A stretch of 64,000 nucleotides of DNA from Armillaria gallica (GCA_037576215.1 JBANDB010000005.1:6138001-6202000); one strand, 5' to 3'; shown: positions 45,910-56,847, numbered from the stretch's first letter. Numbers and translations: made by a program. Notes: generated by a model not told the origin, from the letters alone.

Positions 45910-47689
45910 TCACTTGGGAGCTTTTGTCGCACAAACTTGAACCAGATCTCCTGCAAGCTCCGCCCGCTCTGCCAGCGTTAGAATTTCCTTTGGCGCTGGA
46001 CCTGCATGCACTCTTTTAAGCCATGTCATCACCAGGCTCTCATCAACCTTAGCTCGGGAACGTTGCCGTTTGCCACTTTTAGTGTCTCTTGGGTGTTCAA
46101 TTGTTGGATTGGTCATACCGCGGGCAGGGCGCTGAGAAGACGCATCGGCAGAAGACAGCTCCTTTGATGGCTGCATGCCATCATTTACTGGGTCTTCAGG
46201 CAGTTGCCCAGAGTCATTGTGTCCATCTGCTGGGCCGGACCCCCTGATTTCTATTGGTTCATGAGAGTCGTTTGCATCGTTTGTGTCCATATCAAGCTCT
46301 GGACTAGTACGTGGAGGAGACGTCTGGTCGTTGTCCTCAGGGACACGAGGAGAAGGCAGAGCAGAGTCAATTGATCTTTGGCCTTCGGAAGCATGTGCCA
46401 ATTCTCCTTCGATATTGATGTCATCTGCAGCCCCACTGTCAGCCTCGTGGCCTTCCGTGCTCTTTGTTTTCGTTGCGTCTCCTGTAACAATATCTTCTCC
46501 AAGCTCTCCATTTCCAACATTTTCATCATCTGGACCTGGCTTTCTGGGACTCCCTACATGGTCTCGAGATGAACTCCCAGGAGTGTCTTCATCCTGTTTA
46601 AGAGTTCGAGCCAAATGAACGTCTGCCACTGTCACAATCACGTATGTCAAACAATGTACCAACTATTTATGGTAAAAACCATGTACGAAAAACCTCTCGA
46701 AGAAATCTTGTGAATGGCATGAGGTAATTCTCCTTGAATTTGGGATAGACCTGGCCAAACGTCCTTCCATGTGGGTCCTCTCCCACATGAAAACTAAAAT
46801 CAATGTTAGTGCATCTTCTAGCATATACAAGTCATGTGAATACACGGACCCATATGTCACAATCTTCCCATTTTCCCAAGGGTCCGGACTGCCAATTATA
46901 GTCAAGATTGCACAGCCCGTTGCCTTTGACAATGCCGCATTGAATGCCTTAATTTGTCTGGGTGCAGCAGCAAGTGCACTAAAATTAATTAGAACCAAGA
47001 ATAACCACGGTCGGTCTGAACATACATCGCAAACATCTCTGGAGTGATGGGGTCATCATTGTGGTCTGTCGACGATGCAACTACTTGCTCTTTCATCCAT
47101 GCAGACACCTCTGCCCAAATCTCTGCACTCTCTGCATCAAACAACTCTTTTGTTGTATCTTTGATTATACGCAGCACCTCTGAATGAGAACTAACTCCAG
47201 CTTTCCGCTCATCTACCATGGGTTTGATACGATCCTTGTAGTACAGACGTGAATAAACCTCCTCCGCTTTCAAGGCACGAGTCTTCGGCTTGGCAAAGAT
47301 GTTGGCAAGGCGGACCAGGGCCTCTGTTTTCTTGGCATTTCCATGATTTTGAAACCATTGTTTTACGCGCTAGCAAGATATTAGTGATGAGAACACCACA
47401 TTCTAATCTGACTAACTGTGCGATCACCTGCAGCCATTCTCACACCCGCAATCAGATGCACAGCCCAAAATTTCGGCATGAAATCATTTAGGAAAGTATC
47501 AATTGCAGAGGTCTTCCCCTTGATGGCCTGGGCACCCCGATAGTCAGGGATCCCGGTCTCTAGGAATGCCCACAGCTCTGGAGTCGCCCAAGGTTTTGGG
47601 CCAGGTTTCTTCCGCATGGATACAGTCACAGTGGCGTCAGTCGGATCAGGGGGTGGCGGTGATGGTGAATTAGACTTTGATAAGTCCAT
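45910..47689 (-). CDS. KDZ-associated accessory protein, possible DNA-binding
   Basis: Cargo gene of unknown function, of a type common in agaricomycete genomes. ATG 47689 begins MDLSKSNSPSPPPPDPTDAT, then KPGPKPWATPELWAFLETGI and TSAIDTFLNDFMPKFWAVHL. An intron near 47360-47420 joins to RVKQWFQNHGNAKK, which recalls a homeodomain recognition helix (WFQN). Further exons include EVYSRLYYKDRIKPMVDERK and the segment ending PITPEMFAM, then ALAAAPRQIKAFNAALSKAT and DFSFHVGEDPHGRTFGQVYP. A long acidic Ser/Pro-rich tail ends LVQVCATKAPK at 45910. Exons join without internal stops, unlike its neighbours. It is divergently transcribed from the next gene with starts 83 bases apart, suggesting a shared promoter. 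A regulatory or DNA-binding role in transposition is a guess. Confidence 0.55.
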
Positions 47690-47772
47690 CTGAAGAGAAT
47701 GTCATTAGAAGCTTTAAATCACATAGATAGACATACCTCTTATTACTTCGCGAGCACTTGCGTTGTGCAGAG

Positions 47773-48341
47773 ATGTATCAGAACAAATTTTCAGTGTACA
47801 ATGGGGGATACCCTGGAGTCCCCGTCGTGCTCTCTCAAGGTGATGTTGGTCCCTCCCTGGCTGGTAAGTGCTCAGCTTTCCCTCATTTCCATCAACCTGA
47901 ATCTCCTTCTAGTCACCTCTGGTTCATCCTCTGAGGCACCTATTGTCGTCCGTTCCCCGTTTGCCAGGAGTACAGCCACATTCCCAGCACGCATGCCACC
48001 ACCACCGGTAGTGTCCTCTTCGCATGTCCCACTGACTCAGCAGCTGCCGGCCCAGGTTCATTCTGGGTTCCACTGCTCCAACTGTGGAGCCTTTAATCCC
48101 AGCGTAGGGCAGTCCTCGGAAGTTTGGTATGTTGTTACTGCGGGGTGTGAGGTTGGCATCTTCTCAAACTGGTATGTTGTTTATTCAAGTCTTGAATCTT
48201 GCTCACTGGGGATATAGGGAGGTTGTTCAACTCTTGGTCTCCGGAGTCCTGCATGCATGCCATAAAAAATATAAGACACGTGCCAAAGCTGAGGAGGCTT
48301 TCCAGGCTGCCTTTGTGCAGGGCAAGGTCCGTGTGCTTTGA
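47773..48341 (+). CDS. Protein with caulimovirus-VI/RNase H1 N-terminal-like domain
   Basis: Three exons inferred. ATG 47773 gives MYQNKFSVYNGGYPGVPVVL, then after an intron VTSGSSSEAPIVVRSPFA and a Pro/Ser linker with FHCSNCGAFNP. The core is EVWYVVTAGCEVGIFSNW, then an intron and EVVQLLVSGVLHACHKKYKT and RAKAEEAFQAAFVQGKVRVL. The pattern YVVxxGxxxGIFxxW...V.G..HA.xKKYKTRAxAEEAF fits the small domain found at the N-terminus of eukaryotic RNase H1 and in plant pararetrovirus protein VI, which in RNase H1 binds RNA:DNA hybrid. No RNase H catalytic domain follows. All three frames are open. A role in transposition is inferred only from location. Confidence 0.65.
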
Positions 48342-49043
48342 GTATACCTGGGTTTTTTTTTCTTGGACCTTATTCATCAACTATCACTATTGCCATGTGT
48401 TTTTTTACTTTGCTTTGTGTCTCGCTGTCATTTACATCTCATATGCTTATCTAAACTCCTAAAAAAATATCTCTAGTACTGTAGTTAGATTTAGCTAGCT
48501 CGAAAAATAAATACTGTGATTATACCTTGTAAAATTGCTCCTGTGGCATCATGTTATCTCAGATATCTCGGCTATTATTCGGCTATCTCGGCTATTCAAC
48601 TAGCTACCTCATTTTGGCAGGTCAGCAGACTTGGTATCAGTCGGTGGCTTGGTGGCTGCAACTGTACAGTTCAGCCTCAGGTAAAACCGAAAAGCTTGTG
48701 TAACTCCGAATTGTCCCTGCCAAACACTCACCCAACATGGCCCACACAGGTGAAGATGAAAATATACTGTAAGTACCTTTTTACACCCACTCGATTGCCG
48801 CTATATTGATCTCTTGCAGGGCAACCGCATGGGCAATGGTCCGGTGGTGCAACCCCTCACTGCCACGTTACCGAGTGTGAGTCGCCGACCTCTGATGTGG
48901 TCAATTTCATTTGCTGATTTTCCCTCAGACCACAGTCGATTCCACGCATTCTCTGCCCAAACATTGATTTGGCCTGGCAAATGGCTCTTGCTCACACCTT
49001 TGACACCAACTTCTGAATCATAAAGTTGCACCACAATTCACAC
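48342..49043. other. Region with unresolved frames
   Basis: ATG 48737 (MAHTGEDENIL) is followed by a good donor site (GTAAGTACC) and an acceptor at about 48819, but the continuation stops early in every phase tried. Possibly a decayed cargo gene. Confidence 0.3.
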
Positions 49044-49188
49044 ATGAGAGCAGCACATTGGGTTCAACATGGGGTAGGAGCTAGTACCAATCAAGAGGCT
49101 GTAGAAAGGATGTGGAGCTCCATAATCCCTATGAGTACTTACCATGCCAATAACCCCCATCATGTATTCCATCAGTCCCACTTGTAAA
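49044..49188 (+). pseudogene. Possible degenerate KDZ-transposase fragment
   Basis: Reads RAAHWVQHGVGASTNQEAVE followed by RMWSSIIPMSTYH, resembling the GxGxTxxExxERxWS segment that holds the acidic catalytic residue in KDZ transposases. Only this piece is recognisable. It suggests a second, older KDZ transposase copy in the block. Confidence 0.35.
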
Positions 49189-49658
49189 TGAAGTTGTTCC
49201 ATATTTCATCGCCTACCGCAAGAGATTGAGTGATATCACCTAATTACGCACTGCTGGCAAGTCCTGTGCGACCCATTGTTAGTATTGATACGTACCTCCC
49301 CACCTCTTATGGGACAAAACTAGATTATTGATATCTGTAGACCACTCTCAAATCACTCTGAGAGCCTCACATAAATATTTGACAAGGGTATGCCCTGTCA
49401 CTTTGGCACAGGCAGCTAAATGAATTAATATCAGTATAAAATCATCAGGCGAATGTAGGATCATTACCACTAGTGATTGACACACAAGTACCTGGTCCAT
49501 CTTCTTCAATCTGACCACACATTGGTGCGTTATTTCTTCTGGTAAATTTACTGCGTTCAGGCTCAGTACAGCTACTATTATACATATATGAAGTTAAATT
49601 TATTTGCCTTCATCCCAGCAAGTGGGTATTTATTTAAAGTCACAAGAATCAGTGGAAT
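49189..49658. other. Upstream region of interrupted cargo gene
   Basis: AT-rich; TATTTATTTAAAG at about 49628-49640 is a plausible TATA element for the gene starting at 49659. No other gene is supported. Confidence 0.4.
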
Positions 49659-49994
49659 ATGGACCCTGCATTCAGCCACAGCATCCTCACTCAGCATGCT
49701 CTTCACCCTTCACAGCTGACCATGACGGATGACAATGGCAATGCAACCGACTCTGCTGCTACCAATACACCCACTTCTGGCGCCTTAACTACAGCAAACA
49801 CATCACAACCCGATGTACCTCATAGGTGGTCGCACGGTCATCCATGCAAATACCACACAGACGATGAAAAAGCTGTGGCCCATGCTTTGGCACAGCAGGG
49901 CTACTATCAAAGGTGAACTCGCTCTTGCCGACCAGGGACATTTACTCATTTCCTCTCCCTCACAGAAATCGCGACATAGTCTGCAGGAAGGCGT

Positions 49995-50140
49995 TGGGGT
50001 AGGCCGTAGAGGTAAGGGTACGTCGTGATGATCTCTCTTGGTGTGTTCCTACGAAATCCAGCTATCTACGCTAACACTACTGCCAAACAGACCTAAACAG
50101 CGCTTTGCTCCTGCCAATGGCGACAGGTTCCCCTACTACA
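49995..50140 (-). repeat. 3' LTR of Gypsy element
   Basis: Begins TGGGGTAGGC and ends CCCCTACTACA on the plus strand. It differs from the 5' LTR at about 10 of 146 sites, all transitions. Confidence 0.92.
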
Positions 50141-50142
50141 TG

Positions 50143-50153
50143 TGCCCCCCTCA
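50143..50153 (-). other. Polypurine tract of Gypsy element
   Basis: On the minus strand TTTGAGGGGGGCACA immediately precedes the 3' LTR, as expected for the plus-strand primer. Confidence 0.6.
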
Positions 50154-50177
50154 AAGAACGAGCGGCGTCCTCGATGC

Positions 50178-53100
50178 TCATTCACTATTGCTAGAAAAGC
50201 CTTCTTCCTTCTCCACTTGGGTGTTCAGTCCATCACCATTTGAAAGGTGAGCTTCAATCTCTGCCTGTTCCGCTGCCAATTTCATGCCTTCTCTTGGTGT
50301 GAAGCGACGCAGTCGCCTGGAACTAAACTCGCCCTCCACTGCTTTGCCATTGAGCGTTTCAAGTTTGTATGAGTTTACGAGACGTTCTCGTACCCTGAAT
50401 GGTGAGGACCACTTTGGGAGAAGCTTCTTTTCTGTTTCGAAGGTGTAGTCAAGGTCACTTCGATAGATCTGGACGAGTTGTCCCATCTCAAATGTGACTT
50501 CTTGTGGATGGTGCGCCAAGACTTTGGTGTCGAACGTGGCTTTGCGCTTGAGAGCATGCCAGACCATGCTGTCATACCCATCTAGTTGCTGTTGAGCGAC
50601 ATATGCCATGTGCTTATTTGTGTCGTCTTCTCTAAGCACTGATGATGATTCTTCTAGGCCTGAGGTAGCTGTGTTGAATATTAGTCCCAATAGAAGCTCT
50701 TTTGGTGTGTATTTGAGTGCTGGCAAAATGCGTGAATTCAAGCAGCGAATTGCTTTGTCAAGGTGGTCCGGCCACGATCTTGGCAGGTCCGTGTATGCAT
50801 ATTCATTAGGGAGGTCTTCTCCTAACTCTGGTGCACACAGGCGTTTGAGGATATGCAGCAATAGCTGGTTTATCCCTTCCACTAGACCGTTAATCCACAG
50901 TGAATATGCTGCGACGATGTGGTGTTTTACTCCCCATTTAGTGCACAACTCCCTGACTTCCTGATTTTTGAAGTGGGACCCACCATCAGTCATGAAGGTT
51001 TCTGGTGGGTGGAATCCATGGAAGATGCTATGCAGACCCTCTTTTGTGGTCTTTGCGCTGCCCGCTGTTTTATACTTGAATGCCCAGATGTGCTGGGAGA
51101 ATGTGTCCAGATATAACCCGATCATGTGGTAACCTCCTTTACCACTCGACATTGACAGGTAGTCTCCAACTACGAGTTCAAATGGGTGTCTCTGGGTGAT
51201 CGGCTGTAATAGCAAGTGAATGTGTGTTCCACCAAAGTTCTTGCACAGAGAACAAGCTTTGATCGCCGTGGTGATGGATTCGTCGAGTTTAGGGCTATAA
51301 ATTCTATTGAGGAGTGCGATTTTTATTGAATCTTGTCCCCAATGCCCTCCATTCTCGTGTTCTGTGCATGCCAGCTTTACTGCTTCTTCTTGCGTGACAC
51401 ATTCTACCCTCAGCCGTGCTCTTGGGCCACTTCCAAGGTGCCATAATTTCCCATCTGCTATGGAGTAGTTTAAAGCTCAGTGCCATGCATGCTGCTTTGT
51501 TCACACACCTCCTGATATCTGATTGTTTTCCAGTGCCTCCACGACCTGTTGGAATACCGGCTCCTTGCTGAATCTTTTCCATAGTGCAGACGGTTCATGG
51601 TGGTTGACCATGAACAGGTCATTTGCTAGGCCTCGAGATGATTCCCAGTCCTCACTAACAGTCCACTCGCTACCATCTCCTGGCACACGTGGTGTTCCTT
51701 CCCAGGTCCTGCTCATTCCATCTGCAACAACATTGAGTCGTCCTGGCACATGGCGAACATCAACAATATGGTGAGCCAAAATTCCATCTCTCCATCTGGC
51801 GTGAGCAGGGTTCATCTTCTCACTGACCAGAACATCCCGCAAGGCTTGACAGTCTGTTTCAATCTCGACTGGATATCCCCAGATGATATCTGAGAATTTG
51901 TCTAGGGAGAATTTCAGCGCGGCAAACTTGAGTAGAAATGGTTTGTAGTTTTGTTCTGAGGACGAGGTTCATTTTGACGCAAATGCTATGGGGTGTATCT
52001 TCTCGATAATGTTTCCATTGGGTAGGACTGTGCAGAAGCGTTGAGTCAGAACGCCTGTGAAGCCTTCCTTGCAACCATCTGTTGTGACAATGAAGTAACT
52101 GCCATCTCATTTTGGGCTCTTCAATACTGGCTCAGAAGCTAATGCCCTTTTGAGGCTGATGAAGGCCTTTGTGTGTTCTAACGTCCATCACTGATCAAGC
52201 TTGTGGCTTGCCATGGCATGTTGCCATACCGACTTGGAGCATTTTGCTGGAACATTGACTTCTTTTATCAGGTCTCACAGTGGCCCTTCAATTTTTGCAT
52301 ATCCCTTGATTAGATCACAGAAATGCCCTGTGATACCTAGGAATGAGGACAGGTTCAGGGCGTCAAATGGTTGTTCCCAATTGATGATGGCTGTTAGCTT
52401 GGCTGGGTCAGCTGTGACGCCGTCTGGCCCAACTTTAGCACCTGCAAAAATTCCCTCTGTCATGAAGAACTCTGACTTGCTTGCTGACAGCGAAAGCCCC
52501 ATTTCATGGACACGCTCTAGCAGACACCGTATCTTCCCCATCATTGCTTCAAAGTCATCAGAGGCTGTGGCACCATCATCCACAAAGAGCTCGATGCTGC
52601 TGTCTGCAATAAGATCATTCAGTGTCATTGCCGTCAAGTGCACAAAAGTTGACGGTGCTCCGGTGAGTCCAAATGGCATTCGCAGGTACCAGAAGTAACC
52701 CTTCCCCTTGACATAGAATGCCATGTAAGGACGTGACTCCTCCACGACTTCAACTGCATAGAACCCCGAAGCAAAGTCAAAGAGAGATAGCCATCGATGG
52801 CCACTAACTGCCTGTTGCTTGGCACGTATGTCACCCTGCGGCATTGGTGCAATTTCTGTGACTTTGTTTACTTTTCTGTAATTCTGGTATATGCGCCATT
52901 TTGGAGGTTTGACACTGGTTGGCACTGACTCGGGCTGAGTAGGCGGTTGACATCGTGATGGTAGGTCAAAAATGGTTGGAAGGCCTGCAGCGACACATTT
53001 GTCATTGATCTTATGCTGTAGCTCCTCTAGGGACAAGCCTTTCCCTTCATGTGACTTCTGTGCGAGTGTGATTGGGGATACACATTTCACATCGCTTGGG

Positions 53101-54605
53101 TTGCACTGTTGTACAATCCCTGCTGCAAGCATCTCATCAACTTTTTCATGTAGATATTGTCATTGTGGAGACGTAAGAGGTCTCTGATGGACTTTCTTCG
53201 AGAAGGAGGTGTTTTCTGGTATGTTCAGCTTGTGTACCGCCCCATCAACCTTGCGGACTTCGGTAACGGAGAGTGCGAAGCAATCAGCATATGATCGAAG
53301 AAGTTCTTCTACTTCTGATCACTGCAACGCTGTGAGGTCTGATCCAATTTTAATCTGGCGTAGCACTTCCTCGACTCGCTCTGATTTGAAAGCACCATCT
53401 GGTCCTTCATTCCTCGTGTGGATGGCATGTTTTGATAGCCCTTCAACCATGACCTCGGATCCAACTTCGCCTTCGGAATCTGGTGAGTGGGATACAACAC
53501 ATATAGGAGTAGGACTGCAAGCTTCCCTGGAAGGGGGTGCATTACTTCCCCCTGGTGAGCTTGCACGCATTGCCTTTTTAGCTTTCTTATATCTTCGCCT
53601 TGTCTCTTTGACTATCTGTGATAGGTTTAGATGTGTTGCCCATCGGTACCATCTCCGACTTCCTTGGCCTTTGAATGTGTGCCAGTACTCTCATCTCTCC
53701 TCCCTCAAAACCTCCTGCAGTCTTGCCTCCACTTCGATTCTCTCTTTGTGTCGCTGTTTGAGCCTCCATGATTCTTTCTTATTGCCAAGTAGTTCTGGCA
53801 CATTTTCAATATTGCAGAATGGCATCTCTGAGAGCACCTCCCCATGTACCTGACCAGTCATGTGTCCCTGTTCATGAACCTGACTTGGCTTGGTATTTGC
53901 AGCCTCCTTTAAGACTGGTGTCTCCGTAACTTTGATGTCAGCGAGTGGATCTTCTATGTGTATTGTCTGTACTTGCCTGATTGGGGGCATTTTAAGTGCT
54001 TTGTCCACACCCCCATTGGCCTTCCTTGTGTTCACCTCGGCTTTGTATTCATTTGGGATGATTGTTCCACCAGCAGCAGGAAGGAAGATGATATCCTTCT
54101 CATAGTCGTGTACCACCTTAAAAGCTTCTAAGAGTGGTTTTCCGAAGAGGAACTCCCACCCTCCTCCACTGTCAAAGACTTCAAAGCTTCCCGAAACTGA
54201 AACTCCACCCAAAGTTATGGTTCCTTGCCACTGGGTGCTTGATCTGATTATGTTGCCATTTGCTACTCGCAATCTTTTCTCTGATTTTGACCATCCCTCG
54301 AGCCTATCCATCACCTCATGAAATAGCTTTTGGTCCATTGCCGCTACCATAGCTCCATCATCAAAGAATGCCTTCACCTCAACACCGTTTCCATCTTTCC
54401 CCAATATTATAGATGCTTTGAAAGGTGTACAGGTCTCAGGTGCATATCCCACGGAATAAACGTCAACGATAATAGAATTCGTATTGAAACGCATTACATT
54501 GCTGTTGTCCGAATAAAAGTCCATGAGAACACCCTTGAATCCCTGACGCAACGCTCTCTCCTGCATCAGGGCCTCTCGCTTCACCACATGATCACCTTGG
54601 GCCAC
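50178..54605 (-). pseudogene. Gypsy pol: protease, reverse transcriptase, RNase H, integrase
   Basis: One continuous minus-strand frame interrupted by nine TGA codons (53691, 53319, 53160, 52275, 52188, 52107, 51969, 51501, 51477; lowest coordinates). Protease: VKAFFDDGAMVAAMD, with Asp-Asp-Gly where Asp-Ser/Thr-Gly is usual. Reverse transcriptase: KWRIYQNYRKVN, MPFGLTGAPSTF and the active-site LFVDDGA. RNase H: TTDGCKEGFTGVLTQRF and ETDCQALRDV. Integrase: zinc-binding CSLC, then Asp in VVGDYLSMSS, Asp in MTDGGSHF, Glu in NGLVEGINQ. The C-terminal part 50178-51215 is open. Pol begins in a different frame from gag (the gag frame ends near 54601), so a frameshift would have been needed for expression. 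As it stands the polyprotein cannot be made. Confidence 0.9.
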
Positions 54606-56083
54606 CCATTTGTGGTTTAGTTGGACAGCCCTTCCTCTTTTCCCTGTTTGTCTTCGAAAATGCCAGTCCAGGCTAGATGGCTGACAAAATTGACACCGTG
54701 TGGTGCAGTTCCCCTGGGGGCAGTGCGTTTGCTCATCTTTGCTGCCAGATCACATAGGCGGTGCCATTCACTCTCCTTGTATGGAATCCAACGGTCTTTG
54801 GGTATGGGGCATGGTCAGTGATACACGGCCTGTCCACAGCAGAAGCATTTGCCACTTCCTGGTGGTGCAGAACCTGGTGTCAAGGGGTATGGTGTATTGA
54901 AGGTGACAATTGCCGTAGGTCCATGTTTTGCTTCCCATGCTGCGCACTGGGCAACATATTCGCTGACGTTTTCCTTTGTAAGAGGTGGAGCCAACTTCTG
55001 CATGTGTTGTCGTACAGTGGCCAGCTCGTCTGAGGATGGTTGTGGGCGAGTCTGTGTGGGACCCTGGGCAAAAGGATTTGTTGGGATTTGATGGGCCATT
55101 GTTGGTCACCCGTATCTTGAGTTTGCTGGCCGACCTGTGCTGGGGGATGACAGCTGTGCATTGGACATAGCAGCAGCAAGTCTGTGAGTTGGTGTCTGCT
55201 GTAGTCCTCATAGCAGCTCCTCCTTCAACTTTTCTTCCCTTTTCTTCACTTCCTTCTCCTTCTCACGCTCATTGCGAATCCATTCCATGTCTACTCCAGC
55301 AATTTCATCGGTGAATGCTTTCCAATCTGCCTGCACCTCCTTCACCTTCTCCTTCAGTATCCTTGGTAGCTTGTCCTGCACTGCCAAGATGCTCGACTTC
55401 CCATTCTCTATCCCTGCTGCCCTCGCTTTGGCCATCAGTCAATTCGCAAACTCTACATGCTTGTATGCCTCCGTCTCCAAATTCTTCACCCCAACATCGT
55501 CATCTGGGAGCCTCATATTGATGAGCTCTCTTTCAATCTCCACCAGACTGGCCTTCGCTTTCTTCACCCCAGGAAACCATGTGTCGAATTCGGCCTTCAA
55601 ATCTGCCCATTTCTTCTTCTTGTCTGCAACCAATCCTCTGAACCACTCATCTGCTTCGCTTCCCTCCTTCAGGTAATACTCAAAATTCTCCAGCCTGTCC
55701 TCCTCTGTTCCTCCCTTCATTTCTCTCATGAATCGGTGAATGAACTCGCCCAGACTCATCTTGCCATCAATGCCTTCAAACCAGAAATCCGTTTCCTTTG
55801 ATGACATTTCTTGAATTCGTGACCTAGTGTGTACCGTTGGTTGCGGTGCTGGTTGTGGTGGTTCAGATGTCGGTGGTGTCCAGTGGCGGGTGCCGAAGAA
55901 TCCAAAAAGTATGTCAGAATCTCCAGATGCAAGACTGCTGACAGTGGAAGATAGGTCTTCTTCTGAGCTGTTTGGTATGGTAGAATCTGATGACAGTTTG
56001 TCTTTTGCTATCCAATGTTCACCTGGTCTGCGTGGTGGTAGAGGCCTGGATTTTTTCTTTGCCGTGTTTAGTATAATGCTCAC
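54606..56083 (-). pseudogene. Gypsy gag
   Basis: Minus-strand frame starting MSIILNTAKKKSRPLPPRRP. It contains a capsid-like segment (FIHRFMREMKGGTEEDRLEN, then FEYYLKEGSEADEWFRGL, WADLKAEFDTWFPG) and a zinc-knuckle-like KCFCCGQAVYH with PCP after a stop. Four TGA codons at 55439, 55208, 55106 and 54815 are all in the same frame, so gag was once a single frame of about 490 codons. Each can be explained by CGA to TGA. Confidence 0.85.
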
Positions 56084-56121
56084 TTGTTTCGCTTCTCTGG
56101 GGTACGCAAATCGCTTTGCTT

Positions 56122-56146
56122 GGTTCGAATCACGCTCTCGTCACCA
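56122..56146 (-). other. Primer binding site of Gypsy element
   Basis: The plus strand here reads GGTTCGAAT...TCACCA, exactly the layout of a tRNA 3' half: T-loop TTCGAAT, 3' T-stem CACGC, 7-nt acceptor strand TCTCGTC, discriminator A and CCA. On the minus strand it gives a PBS starting TGGTGACGAG three bases after the 5' LTR. The length of match to a tRNA (25 nt) is unusually long. tRNA identity not assigned. Confidence 0.75.
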
Positions 56147-56149
56147 CAA

Positions 56150-56295
56150 TGGGGTAGGCCATAGAGGTAAGGGTATGTTGTGATGATCTCTCTTGGTGTG
56201 TTCCTATGAAATCCAGCTATCTACGCTAACACTACTGCCAAACAGACCTAAACAGCACTTCGCTCCTGCCAACAGCAACAGGTCCCCCTACTACA
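56150..56295 (-). repeat. 5' LTR of Gypsy element
   Basis: Same ends as the other LTR. It has TATGTTGTG where the partner has TACGTCGTG, and CAACAGCAAC against CAATGGCGAC. Confidence 0.92.
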
Positions 56296-56847
56296 GCGTG
56301 TCAATGCTATACCTCTTTGTCTGATAACCATGAACGAGACTGTTGCCGTGTGCCTTCCAAGGAGCCATGTCAAGCCCGTCATCCATCAGCTGCTTACCCA
56401 TGTGTCCTGTGTTTCATGCAAATTTCAGAGAACTGTCTAACTCTGGTGTCTAGATCCATCCCCAAACCTGCTACGCTTGATGAGTGGAAAGCTGGCATTG
56501 AAAAAAACTGAGCCAGGCTTACTCGATGTCTCAACAGTGAACCTCCAGCCATGCTTGCAGCAGCCATATATGCTAGGGCAAGTGAGGAGCATGTCACCGA
56601 CCCCTGTGCAGTAATTTTGGAGGCGCTCAAACCATTTAACAAATTACACAATCGTGTCACTGTCATTGTCACTGGGATTTATCGACAGATGGGTTGCATT
56701 GACTTATGGAAGGACACCGAGCAGCTTTGTCGTGATGTACAAGATGTTGTTGACCTGTTACAGGATCTCTTATGCATGGCTCTATCAGGTGTCACCGAGC
56801 TCAGGACGGCATTCATGCATGGTCTGTTAGCATACCAACAAGTGTAG

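Larger units (their letters stand above)
49995..56295 (-). mobile_element. Gypsy LTR retrotransposon, 6.3 kb, full-length but inactivated
   Basis: Two 146-bp LTRs (49995-50140 and 56150-56295) have TG...CA ends. The element is flanked by a 4-bp duplication GCGT (49991-49994, 56296-56299). Reading on the minus strand, a tRNA-derived primer binding site follows the 5' LTR, then gag, protease, reverse transcriptase, RNase H and integrase in Gypsy order, then a polypurine tract before the 3' LTR. Thirteen in-frame TGA codons interrupt gag and pol. It sits inside a cargo gene of the KDZ block. Confidence 0.93.
49659..56847 (+). pseudogene. KDZ-associated cargo gene, interrupted by Gypsy element
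   Basis: Exon 1 (49659-49912) encodes MDPAFSHSILTQHALHPSQL to HTDDEKAVAHALAQQGYYQ. Exon 2 (from 49966) reads NRDIVCRKA up to the Gypsy insertion at 49995. The frame continues after the element at 56300 as CQCYTSLSDNHERDCCRV, PYPCVLCF-like Cys pairs and later AIYARASEEHVTDPCAVILE to LLAYQQV at 56847. With one GCGT copy removed the frame is exact across the junction. One internal stop remains, TGA at 56509-56511, in a position where CGA would give Arg. The Cys/His-rich centre could bind zinc. Function unknown; the gene cannot yield its full product with the element in place. Confidence 0.65.

Noticed and set aside
47699..48217. 172-residue plus-strand ORF starting before the RNase-H1-N-like gene
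   Set aside because: Its N-terminus is read in the wrong frame; the spliced model from 47773 joins in phase and gives a coherent protein.
49991..49994. A 5-bp Gypsy target duplication
   Set aside because: Only four bases (GCGT) are shared exactly next to the TG...CA ends; a fifth does not match.
56122..56146. tRNA gene
   Set aside because: Only the 3' half is present, it carries an encoded CCA and it lies directly at the LTR border, so it is a primer binding site.
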